The notes under the pieces were generated by a model, which saw only the letters and a list, made by a program, of their open reading frames with translations, ran no database searches and was not told the DNA's origin. A stretch of DNA of 64,000 nucleotides from Senegalimassilia anaerobia JC110 (GTDB taxonomy: Bacteria; Actinomycetota; Coriobacteriia; Coriobacteriales; Eggerthellaceae). Location of the stretch: assembly GCF_000236865.1 (NCBI RefSeq), contig NZ_HE611015.1, positions 89,983 to 153,982 on the forward strand, written 5' to 3'. Shown here one piece after another: positions 18,022 through 26,377 of the stretch (position 1 is the first letter of the stretch; each line of letters starts with the position of its first letter). The position numbers and the translations under genes are program-made.

Positions 18022-19508
18022 GCGCGTCGTGCGTGGTGCATGCCGCAACGTTGCGCGGCGTGCAGGCGGTTCCCGTTGAGGTCGAAGTGTGCGTGAGCAA
18101 TGGGATGCCGGGCTTTTCGGTGGTCGGGATGGCCGATGCTTCGGTGCAGGAATCGCGGGAGCGCGTGCGGGCTGCGTTGCGAGCCTGCGGTTTCAGCATG
18201 CCGAGCAGCAAAGTGGTGGTGAACCTTGCACCGAGCGCGCTGCGCAAAACCGGTTCCGGCTTCGACCTTCCCATAGCCGTCGGCCTGCTGTGCGCAACGG
18301 GCCAAGTGAACCCTGCCGTGCTCGATGGCGTGCTGTTTGCCGGGGAGCTCTCGTTGGAAGGGGCGGTGCGGCCGATTGCCGGCTTGCTTGCCTACGCCTT
18401 GTGCGCCCAGCGGCAGGACCTTGCGCTTGTCAGCGCGGCTGAGGACGGCGCGGGGCGCATAGAGGGCATAAGGCGGCGCGTCATCGAATCGCTTGGGCAG
18501 CTGCGCCGTGGAGAGTTCGCCGAGCTTGGGGGCGCGTTGGCGCCTGAAAAGCCCCAGGAACTTGATTTTCGCGACATCGCGGGTCATGACATGGCCAAGC
18601 GCGCATTTCAGATAGCGGCGGCAGGCGGCCATGGTCTGCTGATGATGGGCCCTCCGGGTTCCGGCAAGACCATGCTGGCGTCGCGTCTGCCCTCGATCTT
18701 GGCCCCCTTGTCGCGCTCGGAGGCGCTTGAGGCGGCGGTCATCCATTCCGTTGCCGGTCGGGATGCCGCGCCGCTGCTGGCGGGCGTCAGGCCGTTTCAT
18801 GCACCTCATCATTGCGCTACTCTGGCGGGTTTGGTGGGCGGGGGATCGCCTCCGCGACCAGGCGCCATCTCGATGGCGCATAACGGGGTGCTGTTTTTGG
18901 ACGAGCTGCCTGAATTCGCTCCTTCGGTGTTGCAGGGCATTCGGCAGCCCATGGAGGCCGGCGAAGTTGTGGTAACGCGAGCTGATGGAAGCGTCCGCTT
19001 TCCTGCGCGCTTCATGCTGGTGGCGGCCGCCAACCCGTGCCCCTGCGGCTTTTTCGGCGACTCCGAGCGCACGTGCACCTGTTCGCAGCGCCAGGTGCAT
19101 CAATATCAGGGACGTGTGGGCGGGCCGCTCATGGACCGCATCGACGTGCATATCGATGTCGCACGCATCCCGCCGGGGCAGGTGCTGTCCACGGGACACG
19201 GGACCTCGTCGGCGAAGCTTCGCGAAGGCGTGCTTGCGGCTCGAGAATACGCATCGTGGCGCCGCAGCACCACGGGTTTTGATGAGCGCGCGCGTCAGGC
19301 CGAGGTGTTGGTCGAGTCCTGCGCGATGAGCGAAGCCGATCGCGACTTTCTGGAGAAGTTAGCCGCATCCGGATCGATGAGCGGGCGCGCCATCATGCGC
19401 ACGTTGGCGCTGGCGAGAACCATCGCCGATATGGAGCAGGTGCCTAAGGTGGGCCGAGACCACTTATGCGAAGCGGTTGGCTTTCGATTGCGCGAAGGGG
19501 GCGCATGA
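18018..19508 (+). CDS. comM: ComM/YifB-type Mg-chelatase-like AAA+ ATPase
   Basis: ComM is a hexameric helicase that extends strand integration during natural transformation; many non-competent bacteria carry it too. The 496 residues have the N-terminal ChlI-like domain (about 1-165), a P-loop GPPGSGKT near 212, Walker B VLFLDELPE near 292 and a Cys cluster (CPCG...CTCS) near 338-355 that resembles a small zinc site. Translational coupling (ATGA) links it to yraN before and dprA after. It is the central gene of a DNA-uptake-type block. Confidence 0.93.
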   Translation: MSASCVVHAATLRGVQAVPVEVEVCVSNGMPGFSVVGMADASVQESRERVRAALRACGFSMPSSKVVVNLAPSALRKTGSGFDLPIAVGLLCATGQVNPAVLDGVLFAGELSLEGAVRPIAGLLAYALCAQRQDLALVSAAEDGAGRIEGIRRRVIESLGQLRRGEFAELGGALAPEKPQELDFRDIAGHDMAKRAFQIAAAGGHGLLMMGPPGSGKTMLASRLPSILAPLSRSEALEAAVIHSVAGRDAAPLLAGVRPFHAPHHCATLAGLVGGGSPPRPGAISMAHNGVLFLDELPEFAPSVLQGIRQPMEAGEVVVTRADGSVRFPARFMLVAAANPCPCGFFGDSERTCTCSQRQVHQYQGRVGGPLMDRIDVHIDVARIPPGQVLSTGHGTSSAKLREGVLAAREYASWRRSTTGFDERARQAEVLVESCAMSEADRDFLEKLAASGSMSGRAIMRTLALARTIADMEQVPKVGRDHLCEAVGFRLREGGA

Positions 19509-20482
19509 TGACGAGCGGACGGCGGGAGGGGCACGGCGTGCGGCTGGCGGGGATGAGGACGGTGCTCCTGCCCGACGACCCAAGGTTTCCCGCAGCTTTG
19601 CGCGTCATCCCGCGACCGCCGAAGCGGCTGTATGTGCTGGGCGACCCCGAGGCGCTTACGGAGGGGCTTGCCGTGGTGGGCGCGCGTAAGGCCACGCCTT
19701 ACGGCATCGGCGCGGCGAAGCGCTTTGCGCGGCTTGCGGCGCAGCGGGGCATCGCGGTCATATCAGGCGGCGCACGGGGTTGCGACGCCGCCGCTCACGA
19801 GGCGGCGCTTTCCGAAGGCGCGCCCACGGTGGCGTTTTTGGGTGGCGGCTGCGATGTGCCGTACCCTCGAGAGCATGCGGGCCTGTTCGAGCGGATAGCG
19901 CTCTCCGGTGGAGCGGTGGTTTCCGAGCATGCTTGGGACGCGCCGGCTTTGCCTCAGCAGTTCCGCACGCGCAATCGGCTTATTGCGGGTTTGGCGCGGG
20001 CGACGCTCATTGTGGAGGCCGGTTTGCCTTCGGGGACCTTCTCCACCGCCGATGAAGCGCTTGCGGCGGGTCGTGACGTGTTGGTGGTGCCCGGCGCCAT
20101 CAACTCGGCTTCTTCGAAGGGGGCGAATCGTTTGCTCGTGCAGGGGGCGTTTCCCGTAGTCGACGATGAATCGTTTTCCGATGTGCTTTTCAGCGTGTTC
20201 GGCTGCTTGAAGATGCAAGATGCTGATGAGCTGGGCGGGAAAGGGGGTCAAGCAGGCTCGGCCGGCTCGAGGGGTGCCCGCGGCGCAAGCCGCGCGGCCA
20301 CGGACCCGATCACGGCAGCGCTGCAGGCGGAGCCGTTAGGTATGGAGCAGCTCTACGAACTGGCGAGCGAGCACTGTGGCAAGCGGGATGCGCGCGCCTG
20401 GTTGATGGAGCGGTTGGCGGTAGGCGAGCAAGCTGGTTCGTTCGCGCGTTATCCTGATGGGCGTTGGGGGCCGCGGGCCTAG
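19505..20482 (+). CDS. dprA: DNA-processing protein DprA (Smf)
   Basis: DprA loads RecA on incoming single-stranded DNA. ATG at 19505 overlaps the comM stop by four bases. The 325-residue product has a Rossmann-like core with AVVGARKATPYG, ISGGARGCDAAAHEAAL and GLPSGTFSTADEAL, all family hallmarks. The N-terminal SAM-like domain of the longer DprA forms is largely absent, while a C-terminal winged-helix-like region follows a Gly/Ala/Ser-rich linker (about 250-272). No comEC is in the window, so real competence cannot be judged. Confidence 0.93.
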   Translation: MMTSGRREGHGVRLAGMRTVLLPDDPRFPAALRVIPRPPKRLYVLGDPEALTEGLAVVGARKATPYGIGAAKRFARLAAQRGIAVISGGARGCDAAAHEAALSEGAPTVAFLGGGCDVPYPREHAGLFERIALSGGAVVSEHAWDAPALPQQFRTRNRLIAGLARATLIVEAGLPSGTFSTADEALAAGRDVLVVPGAINSASSKGANRLLVQGAFPVVDDESFSDVLFSVFGCLKMQDADELGGKGGQAGSAGSRGARGASRAATDPITAALQAEPLGMEQLYELASEHCGKRDARAWLMERLAVGEQAGSFARYPDGRWGPRA

Positions 20483-20502
20483 CGTCTGGTATGCTATGGG
20501 CT

Positions 20503-21900
20503 ATGGATACTACGAAACTAATCTCAATCATCGGGGCCGGCCTTGCGGGAAGCGAGGCGGCCTTGCAGCTAGCGGACCGAGGATTCTCGGTCCGCCTTGT
20601 GGAAATGCGCCCCGAAAAGGGAACGCCCGTGCATAAAACCGGCCTGTGCGCCGAGCTGGTCTGCTCGAACAGCCTGAAGAGCACGAAGCCGGAAAGCGCG
20701 GCGGGCATGCTGAAAGCCGAGCTTGCCGCGCTCGGCTCGCAGGTGCACGCCGCCGCCCTCGACAATGCCGTGGCAGCCGGAGGCGCCCTTGCGGTCGATC
20801 GCGAGGCGTTCGCCCGCCAGATCACTCAACGCATCCAGGAGCACCCGGGCATTTCCCTGGAGCACGCGGAGGTGCGCTCGGTGCAGCAGGCCTGCGAGGG
20901 CGCCGATGCCGTCATCCTGGCGTCCGGTCCGTTGACCTCCGATGCTTTGGCGGAATCGCTTTCCCAGATCACGGGGTCGGATCATATGGCGTTCTACGAC
21001 GCGGCGGCGCCCATCGTCATGGCCGATTCGCTGGACATGGGCAAGCTGTTCCGCCAAAGCCGCTACGAGGATGCGGGCGGCCAGGTGGGCGACTATCTGA
21101 ACGCGCCGTTCTCGCGCGAGGAATACGAGGCGTTCATCGAGCAGCTGATCGGCGCCGATCGCGTGATCCGGCGCGAATTCGAGACGCGCGATCTGTTCCA
21201 GGCTTGCCAGCCCATCGAGGAGATCGCCCGCAAGGGCGTCGATGCGCCTCGCTTCGGCACGCTCAAGCCCGTCGGCCTGACCGATCCCGCTACGGGCAGG
21301 CGCCCATGGGCCGCCTTGCAGCTTCGCGCCGAGGATGCGTATGGGGAAAGCTATAACCTGGTGGGTTTCCAAACCAACTTGACGTTCCCCGAGCAAAAGC
21401 GCGTGTTCCGTATGATCCCGGGTTTGGAGCAAGCCGAGTTCGCGCGTTATGGCGTCATGCATCGCAACACGTTCATCAACGCCCCGAAGCTATTGACGCC
21501 CGAGCTTAGGCTTCGCAGCACCGGTGGCGTCGATGTGCCCGTGTTCGTGGCGGGTCAGCTGGCGGGCACCGAGGGTTATTGCGAGGCGATCCGTTCCGGG
21601 CTTCATGCGGCGTTGCATGTCGCCGCGCTGCTCGGCGATGTGGAGGCTCCGCAGCTGCCGGTGGAAACGGCGTTTGGCGCATTGCTGGCATACGCCACCG
21701 ATCCCGACACCGTCGATTATCAGCCCATGCACGTGAACTTCGGCATCATGGAGCCGCTTGAGCAGCGAATCCGCAACAAGGGGCAGCGCTATGCGGCCTA
21801 TGCCGAGCGCGGGTCGCAGGCCCTTGAGCGCTATTGCGACGAGCTGCGCGCCTGCGGGCTTTTGGGCTGCGCGGGGGAAGCTGTCGGGCATGGCGCCTAA
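20503..21900 (+). CDS. trmFO: Methylenetetrahydrofolate--tRNA-(uracil-5-)-methyltransferase TrmFO
   Basis: FAD- and folate-dependent enzyme that makes ribothymidine at position 54 of tRNA. ATG at 20503 gives MDTTKLISIIGAGLAGSEAA, the FAD dinucleotide-binding loop; an ATG at 20491 is possible. The 465 residues match the family. The CAELVCSNSLKS motif holds the first conserved cysteines and the second half has the AGQLAGTEGYCE and HVNFGIMEPL segments. It follows dprA by 20 bp and overlaps xer, an order seen in many Gram-positive bacteria. Confidence 0.96.
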   Translation: MDTTKLISIIGAGLAGSEAALQLADRGFSVRLVEMRPEKGTPVHKTGLCAELVCSNSLKSTKPESAAGMLKAELAALGSQVHAAALDNAVAAGGALAVDREAFARQITQRIQEHPGISLEHAEVRSVQQACEGADAVILASGPLTSDALAESLSQITGSDHMAFYDAAAPIVMADSLDMGKLFRQSRYEDAGGQVGDYLNAPFSREEYEAFIEQLIGADRVIRREFETRDLFQACQPIEEIARKGVDAPRFGTLKPVGLTDPATGRRPWAALQLRAEDAYGESYNLVGFQTNLTFPEQKRVFRMIPGLEQAEFARYGVMHRNTFINAPKLLTPELRLRSTGGVDVPVFVAGQLAGTEGYCEAIRSGLHAALHVAALLGDVEAPQLPVETAFGALLAYATDPDTVDYQPMHVNFGIMEPLEQRIRNKGQRYAAYAERGSQALERYCDELRACGLLGCAGEAVGHGA

Positions 21901-22861
21901 GGCCCACCCCGCTTGCGACGATAAGGCGCCCAAGGATGTGGATGCGCGCCTGTTCTCGGCTATCGAGCGCTTCATCGGCTCGTGGCGTACCGAGCGCAAC
22001 CCCTCCGAGAACACCGTGCGCGCGTATCGCATCGACCTGCTCGATTATGCCCGATGGGCAAAGCGAACGTGCGTCGACGGGCTGCATCCTACCCACCGGC
22101 AGCTTCGCCGCTATTTAAGCCAGCTTGAGCAGGCGCAGTACTCGCGTGCCACGGTCAATCGCAGGTTGTCCGCCGTGCGAACCTTCTTCCAGTGGCTTAA
22201 CGTCAACGGGATCGTGTCGGAGGACCCTGCCAGCGCGCTTTCCGGTCCCAAGCAGCCGCAGCGCCTGCCGCATCATCTTCGCCCGCAAGACGTTGCCGCG
22301 CTGCTAGGCGTATACGGCAAGCGGCTTGATTCCCAAGGGCGCGATGAGCGCGCGCCTTCCGAGATGCGCAATCAGGCGTTGCTCGAGTTTCTGTATGCGT
22401 GCGGGGCGCGCATATCGGAGGCTTCGGGGCTATTGCTTTGCGCGGTTGATTTTGATCAGGGACAATGCCGTGTGCTCGGCAAGGGGGCTAAGGAGCGCAT
22501 CGTGCCTTTGCACGATCTTGCGCTTTCGAGCATGCGCACGTATCTGCTGTTCGCGCGGCCCCTGCTTGTCAAGGATAAGGAATGTCCCTACTTCTTCGTT
22601 TCAACGCGGGGTAACCAAATGGGTACCGATGCGATGCGCAAGATGTTCAAACAGGCGCTTGCCGCAGCGGGGCTTCCGTCCACCATTACGCCGCACGACC
22701 TGCGCCACACCTTCGCCACCGACGTGCTGAGCGGCGGCGCCGATTTGCGCGGCGTTCAGGAGATGCTCGGTCACGCAAGCCTGTCCACCACGCAGATTTA
22801 CACGCATACCACTCCCGAGCGTTTGGGCGCCGAGCATCATCGGGCGCATCCCAGGGGGTGA
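21890..22861 (+). CDS. Tyrosine recombinase of the XerC/XerD family
   Basis: Site-specific recombinase, probably the one that resolves chromosome dimers at dif. ATG at 21890 overlaps the trmFO stop by 11 bases and is preceded by GGGGGAAG. The 323-residue protein has the SAM-like N-terminal core-binding domain (about 20-115) and the catalytic domain with Arg in GARISE, Lys in GKGAKER, HDLRHT, GHASLSTTQ and the Tyr nucleophile in TQIYTH. The location after trmFO is the classical xerC/codV place, not a mobile element. Whether it is XerC or XerD cannot be told by eye. Confidence 0.92.
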   Translation: MAPKAHPACDDKAPKDVDARLFSAIERFIGSWRTERNPSENTVRAYRIDLLDYARWAKRTCVDGLHPTHRQLRRYLSQLEQAQYSRATVNRRLSAVRTFFQWLNVNGIVSEDPASALSGPKQPQRLPHHLRPQDVAALLGVYGKRLDSQGRDERAPSEMRNQALLEFLYACGARISEASGLLLCAVDFDQGQCRVLGKGAKERIVPLHDLALSSMRTYLLFARPLLVKDKECPYFFVSTRGNQMGTDAMRKMFKQALAAAGLPSTITPHDLRHTFATDVLSGGADLRGVQEMLGHASLSTTQIYTHTTPERLGAEHHRAHPRG

Positions 22862-22917
22862 TATGCGGTTCGGGCGATTTGCTTCGCGCAAGTGTTCGAT
22901 TGTAGGGGTGCGGATTA

Positions 22918-22948
22918 GGAAAACGCCACGCAATCGCGTGGCGTTTCC
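22918..22948. terminator. Bidirectional terminator between xer and the YgbA-type gene
   Basis: AAACGCCACGC/GCGTGGCGTTT, an 11-bp stem with a four-base loop and flanking GGA/TCC. It suits the two convergent genes. Confidence 0.82.
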
Positions 22949-22950
22949 GA

Positions 22951-23298
22951 TTATCTCCCTAGCAGATGCCTGATCGCGGCAACGGGGTGCTTCGTTATCA
23001 TGCGCGGACCGCTGTATCGCATGACCTGGCGGATGCGCTCGCGCATTTCCGGCTTGTAGCAGTGGTTCTCGCAGGCGTCGCAGCTGGTCTTCACGTGCAT
23101 TTTGCGGCATCGGCGCGTGCGCAACGCCGCGTATTCGTCAAGCTGGGCGCATTCCGGGCACACTGCTTCGCCGCATACGGCGGTTTCGGTCCTGCTGGCA
23201 GGCTCATGGTTGCCAGCGCAGTACAGCGCCACCATCTGAGAGATGGTCTTCTCTTCGCGAGCTCGGCGTTTCGCGATCTGCGGGGTGTCTTGCTGCAT
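22951..23298 (-). CDS. YgbA_NO family protein (nitrous oxide-stimulated promoter family)
   Basis: Small cysteine-rich protein like E. coli YgbA, a member of the NO-responsive NsrR regulon whose role is linked to growth after nitrosative stress. The 115 residues carry KRRAREEKTISQMVALYC, CPECAQL, CDACENHCYKP and the C-terminal GPRMITKHPVAAIRHLL block that defines the family. Six or more conserved cysteines suggest metal or Fe-S binding (inference). It is transcribed after the single-span membrane protein 12 bp upstream. No NsrR-type site was recognised. Confidence 0.88.
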   Translation of the reverse strand: MQQDTPQIAKRRAREEKTISQMVALYCAGNHEPASRTETAVCGEAVCPECAQLDEYAALRTRRCRKMHVKTSCDACENHCYKPEMRERIRQVMRYSGPRMITKHPVAAIRHLLGR

Positions 23299-23310
23299 AG
23301 GGGGGCCGTT

Positions 23311-24078
23311 CTACATGGCCGTCAGGCGAATGCCCACGTATGCTGCGGTGCTCGGCAGGCCTTTGATGTCGTATTTGTCTGACAGCGGGGCCGCGGACAC
23401 GCGCCAGGTGTAGGTGACGTCATCGATGTCGACGGTGCCGGTTTGGAAGGTGTTGCCCACCTCGTCGGTGTCCGTGGACGCGCTTGCGGCCTGGAATCCC
23501 TCGGCGGCGACGGCTGCCTGGATGGCGGCCTCGAGCGTGCTCGAGGAGAAATCGGCGTACTTGACCGCCATGGTCAAGGTATCGGAGCGGTCGACGGTAA
23601 GCGTCCAGCTGCCGTTGAGCAGCAGTGCCGCTTGGGATGCCGAAAGGCCGCCCACGCCCTTCGCGTACATGGCGGCTGCATCGGCAACGGTGACGTCTTC
23701 GGGAAGCTTGACCAGATCAAGGCCGGCGGTGCCTTCTGCGGTTCGGTTGTACACGGTGTAGCCCGCTGCCGAGAGCGAATCCAGAATCGCCTGATCGTCC
23801 ATATCCGCCATCTGCGTGAGAACGGGTAGGTTGTAGCTGACCGTGCGCGAGAGGTTCTCCTCCACGCTTGCCTTATTCTGGGTGTTCGAATCGTTCACCG
23901 CGGTGATGGCCCCGGCCGCCAGGCGAACGCCGATGATCACGGCGATGACGACGAAAACCGCCATGACGATCTGCTGGCTGCGCGGCATGTCCATAGGGCG
24001 CAGCAGGCTTGAGCCGTCCATGTAGCGGATATTGCCCTGTTCGATGGAGTAATCGGTATGGCGATGGAATAACGACAT
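23311..24078 (-). CDS. Hypothetical single-span membrane protein
   Basis: I do not recognise a family. ATG at 24078 is chosen (AGG just upstream on the minus strand); the open frame extends further back over the riboswitch of terC and should not be used. The 255 residues have a 35-residue cytoplasmic head, one hydrophobic segment near 36-58 and a large, Ala/Asp/Thr-rich domain that is probably outside the membrane. The domain is consistent with secreted or anchored lipoprotein-like folds but has no Cys lipobox. It leads a two-gene transcript with the YgbA-type gene. Confidence 0.75.
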   Translation of the reverse strand: MSLFHRHTDYSIEQGNIRYMDGSSLLRPMDMPRSQQIVMAVFVVIAVIIGVRLAAGAITAVNDSNTQNKASVEENLSRTVSYNLPVLTQMADMDDQAILDSLSAAGYTVYNRTAEGTAGLDLVKLPEDVTVADAAAMYAKGVGGLSASQAALLLNGSWTLTVDRSDTLTMAVKYADFSSSTLEAAIQAAVAAEGFQAASASTDTDEVGNTFQTGTVDIDDVTYTWRVSAAPLSDKYDIKGLPSTAAYVGIRLTAM

Positions 24079-24164
24079 GGGTACCTGCCTGTCGGTTTTT
24101 AGTCGGTTTGTGTGCGTGGGTAAGTATAGCATTGCCCTAAGGGGGCGCTCATGGTAGCCTACGG

Positions 24165-24262
24165 AATGCCCATGGGGGAGTAGCTGGCAGGACATACCTG
24201 CGGTGCGTTCAACATCGTGGCCGACAACGGTCTGGCGTACCTGAAATTGCAAGACTCATGGC
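24165..24262 (+). promoter_or_regulatory. yybP-ykoY (Mn2+) riboswitch aptamer upstream of terC
   Basis: The signature GGGGAGTAGC (24175-24184) opens the element and TTGCAAGACTC closes it (24247-24257), as in the yybP-ykoY consensus, with a CAACAT...GGCC segment between. CCATGGG (24170-24176) pairs with CTCATGG (24255-24261) to close helix P1. Members of this class sense Mn2+ and often lie before TerC or MntP-type genes. Here the gene downstream is terC, which supports the call. Confidence 0.85.
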
Positions 24263-24300
24263 GCAACGTTTTTCAATGCGTTGCGCCATGAGTCTTTTTT
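24251..24300 (+). terminator. Riboswitch-controlled terminator of terC
   Basis: AAGACTCATGGCGCAACG pairs perfectly with CGTTGCGCCATGAGTCTT (18 bp) and ends in TTTTTT. Its 5' arm contains the 3' strand of riboswitch helix P1 (24255-24261), so P1 and the terminator are mutually exclusive: ligand-stabilised P1 should block the terminator and switch terC on. Confidence 0.88.
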
Positions 24301-24394
24301 GTTGCGCTGCTCATCTGACGAGACGGGGTAAACCGCGCGCCGTGCGCAACGGCGCGCTTTGGATCGGACGAAACGACATAAAGGAGCAATGACA

Positions 24395-25234
24395 ATGGAT
24401 CTTTCCATCTTTGCCACGCCCGAAGCTTGGATCAGCCTGCTGACGCTGATGTTTTTGGAGGTGGTGCTGGGCGTGGACAACATCGTGTTCATCTCCATCA
24501 CCACTAACCGCCTGGCGCCCGAGCACCAGCATATCGGTCGTAAGCTCGGTTTGTTGGGCGCTATGATATCGCGCTGCATCTTCTTGTGCTTTGCAAGCTA
24601 TTTGGTACATATGACCAAACCGCTGTTCACGTTGGACCTGGGCTTTTTCCAGCATGCGTTCAACGTGCGCGACCTGGTGCTGCTGGCGGGCGGCGCATAC
24701 CTCATCTACAAGGGCATCGACGAGCTTCGCGACGTGCTGGCCTTGACCGAGGAGAAGGCCGCGCATTCCGAGGAGCACAAGCAGCTGCACCGCATCGGCC
24801 TGGGCCAGGCTATCGCCACCATCATGGTTATGGACCTGGTGTTCTCCATTGATTCGGTCATCACCGCGGTGGGCTTGGCGGAGCATCTGATCATCATGAT
24901 CATGGCGGTCATCTTCGCCATCGTCATCATGATGGTGTTCATCGATGCCATCGCCGATTTCATCAACAGGCACACGGAGATGAAGATCTTGGCCTTGGTG
25001 TTCATCACCGTCATCGGCTTGCTGCTGTTCTTCGATTCGCTGGGCATCAACTCCGGCATCGAGGTGCTCGGCATGCACATGGAGAAGCTCATGGTGTACT
25101 GCGCCATGGTGTTCGCGGTGGTGCTGGAGCTCATTCAAATGCGCTACAGCTCGAACCTGGCGAAGTGGAAGGAAGAGCGCAGGAAGGAGCAGCTCGAAGG
25201 CGAGCAGCTCAAGAGCGAGCAGGCGAACAGCTAG
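24395..25234 (+). CDS. TerC family integral membrane protein
   Basis: TerC/Alx/YkoY-type membrane protein; members behind yybP-ykoY riboswitches are implicated in Mn2+ export or metallation of exported proteins. ATG at 24395 is used because GGAG at 24383-24386 is eight bases away; the ATG at 24389 is too close. The 279 residues hold seven or more transmembrane segments, with the LEVVLGVDNIVFISI motif near residue 18 and its partner VMDLVFSIDSVITAVG near 145, the paired Asp motifs of the family. The C-terminus is Lys/Glu-rich. Regulated by the Mn2+ riboswitch just upstream. Confidence 0.92.
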   Translation: MDLSIFATPEAWISLLTLMFLEVVLGVDNIVFISITTNRLAPEHQHIGRKLGLLGAMISRCIFLCFASYLVHMTKPLFTLDLGFFQHAFNVRDLVLLAGGAYLIYKGIDELRDVLALTEEKAAHSEEHKQLHRIGLGQAIATIMVMDLVFSIDSVITAVGLAEHLIIMIMAVIFAIVIMMVFIDAIADFINRHTEMKILALVFITVIGLLLFFDSLGINSGIEVLGMHMEKLMVYCAMVFAVVLELIQMRYSSNLAKWKEERRKEQLEGEQLKSEQANS

Positions 25235-25348
25235 CCTGTCTGCTCCGATGCGAGTTTGGACGCCCGCCATCGGCCGCATGCGGCCGATGGATGGCCAGCT
25301 TACCGGAAAAGGTCCGCATTGCGGATTCGGCCGGCGCACCTGAAACGA

Positions 25349-25383
25349 AGCGGCCCCGCAGGCCTTGAGCCTGCGGGGCCGCT
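25349..25383. terminator. Terminator between terC and the lipid kinase gene
   Basis: AGCGGCCCCGCAGG pairs with CCTGCGGGGCCGCT over 14 bp. T runs are short on both sides. It lies between convergent genes. Confidence 0.7.
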
Positions 25384-25400
25384 GCCGTTTCGCCATATTG

Positions 25401-26309
25401 TTATCGCGCGAACTGCGAGTAGCCTTCGTCGGAGATGAACAGGCGGGTGGCCCTGGGCATGATCCGCGCGGAAAACGGCGTGGAAAGGCCGGTGGCCTCG
25501 CCGTCATATTGGACCTCCATGGTCGGGTCGGCTTCAATCGTGACCTCCTTGGCGCGGAAGATCTCGAGCGCATCCGTGCGGTCGGGGAATTCGCCGTCTC
25601 GATCCAAAAGGCCTGCAATGGCGGCCGGTATCAGGTCGAATGCGGTCTTCGCCTTCAGCACCACCACATCGAACTCGCCGTCGCGCGGCTTGTTGTCGTG
25701 CGTGACCGCGATATCGAACTGGATTTTGCTGAAGTTCACCAGCAGCACTCCGAGGCCCTCGCTTTGTACCTGACGACCGTCCAAGGTGAGCGTGAACTTC
25801 GACTGCTGCGGCATGGCGTTGGCCACCGCCGATTGCAGGTACGCCATGGGGCCCAACAGCCGCTTGCCGCGTTGCGCTCCGCGCATGATGACGGCGTCGT
25901 AGCCAGCTCCGGCCATGATGGAGAACCCAAAGCGATGCCCGTCGACGCAGATCTCGCCCATGTCGAAATCAAGGGTCTTGCCGGCGCGCACCATCTTGGC
26001 AAGCGCATGGGGCTCGAGCGGGCTTGCGAGATTAAGGGCCAGCAGGTTGGCCGTGCCGGCGGGGAAGGGCAGCACGGGTATGCCGGTGCTGGCCAGCAGG
26101 TAGCACACCGTGGCCACGGTGCCGTCGCCGCCCGCCGCGATCACGGCATCGAAGTCCTTCGCATCGTCGAGCAGCGTGTTTATCGGGGTGGTGCCGTTGG
26201 TGCAGCGCATGCAGATGTCGTCGCCGTCGGCGGCGAAGCTGCGCATGAAATCGTAGATGGCGCCTTCGCCGTATCCCGATGCCAGGTTGTTGATGACAAG
26301 CAGTTTCAC
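25401..26309 (-). CDS. Diacylglycerol kinase-family lipid kinase (DgkB/YegS-like)
   Basis: Soluble lipid kinase of the DAGK catalytic family, likely phosphorylating diacylglycerol or a related lipid at the membrane. The 302 residues carry the nucleotide-binding motif AAGGDGTV near residue 58-65 and the PAGTANLLA motif near 83, then the beta-rich C-terminal domain. It is divergent from rnd. Alternative members of the family phosphorylate sphingosine or are of unknown substrate. Confidence 0.88.
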   Translation of the reverse strand: MKLLVINNLASGYGEGAIYDFMRSFAADGDDICMRCTNGTTPINTLLDDAKDFDAVIAAGGDGTVATVCYLLASTGIPVLPFPAGTANLLALNLASPLEPHALAKMVRAGKTLDFDMGEICVDGHRFGFSIMAGAGYDAVIMRGAQRGKRLLGPMAYLQSAVANAMPQQSKFTLTLDGRQVQSEGLGVLLVNFSKIQFDIAVTHDNKPRDGEFDVVVLKAKTAFDLIPAAIAGLLDRDGEFPDRTDALEIFRAKEVTIEADPTMEVQYDGEATGLSTPFSARIMPRATRLFISDEGYSQFAR

Positions 26310-26377
26310 GGTTTTCCCTTCCGTTGCGGTATTCTTACATCATAAAGCACAACGATATGAACGTGAGGAATTACCGG

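Noticed and set aside
21890-22861. Tyrosine recombinase as sign of a prophage or integrative element
   Set aside because: It overlaps trmFO and keeps the usual xerC/codV position; no phage or conjugation genes are nearby.
24174-24200. GTAGCTGGCAGG resembles the end of small SRP RNA
   Set aside because: The conserved SRP apical motif is missing, and the context (GGGGAGTAGC, GCAAGACTC, terC downstream) fits the yybP-ykoY riboswitch fully.
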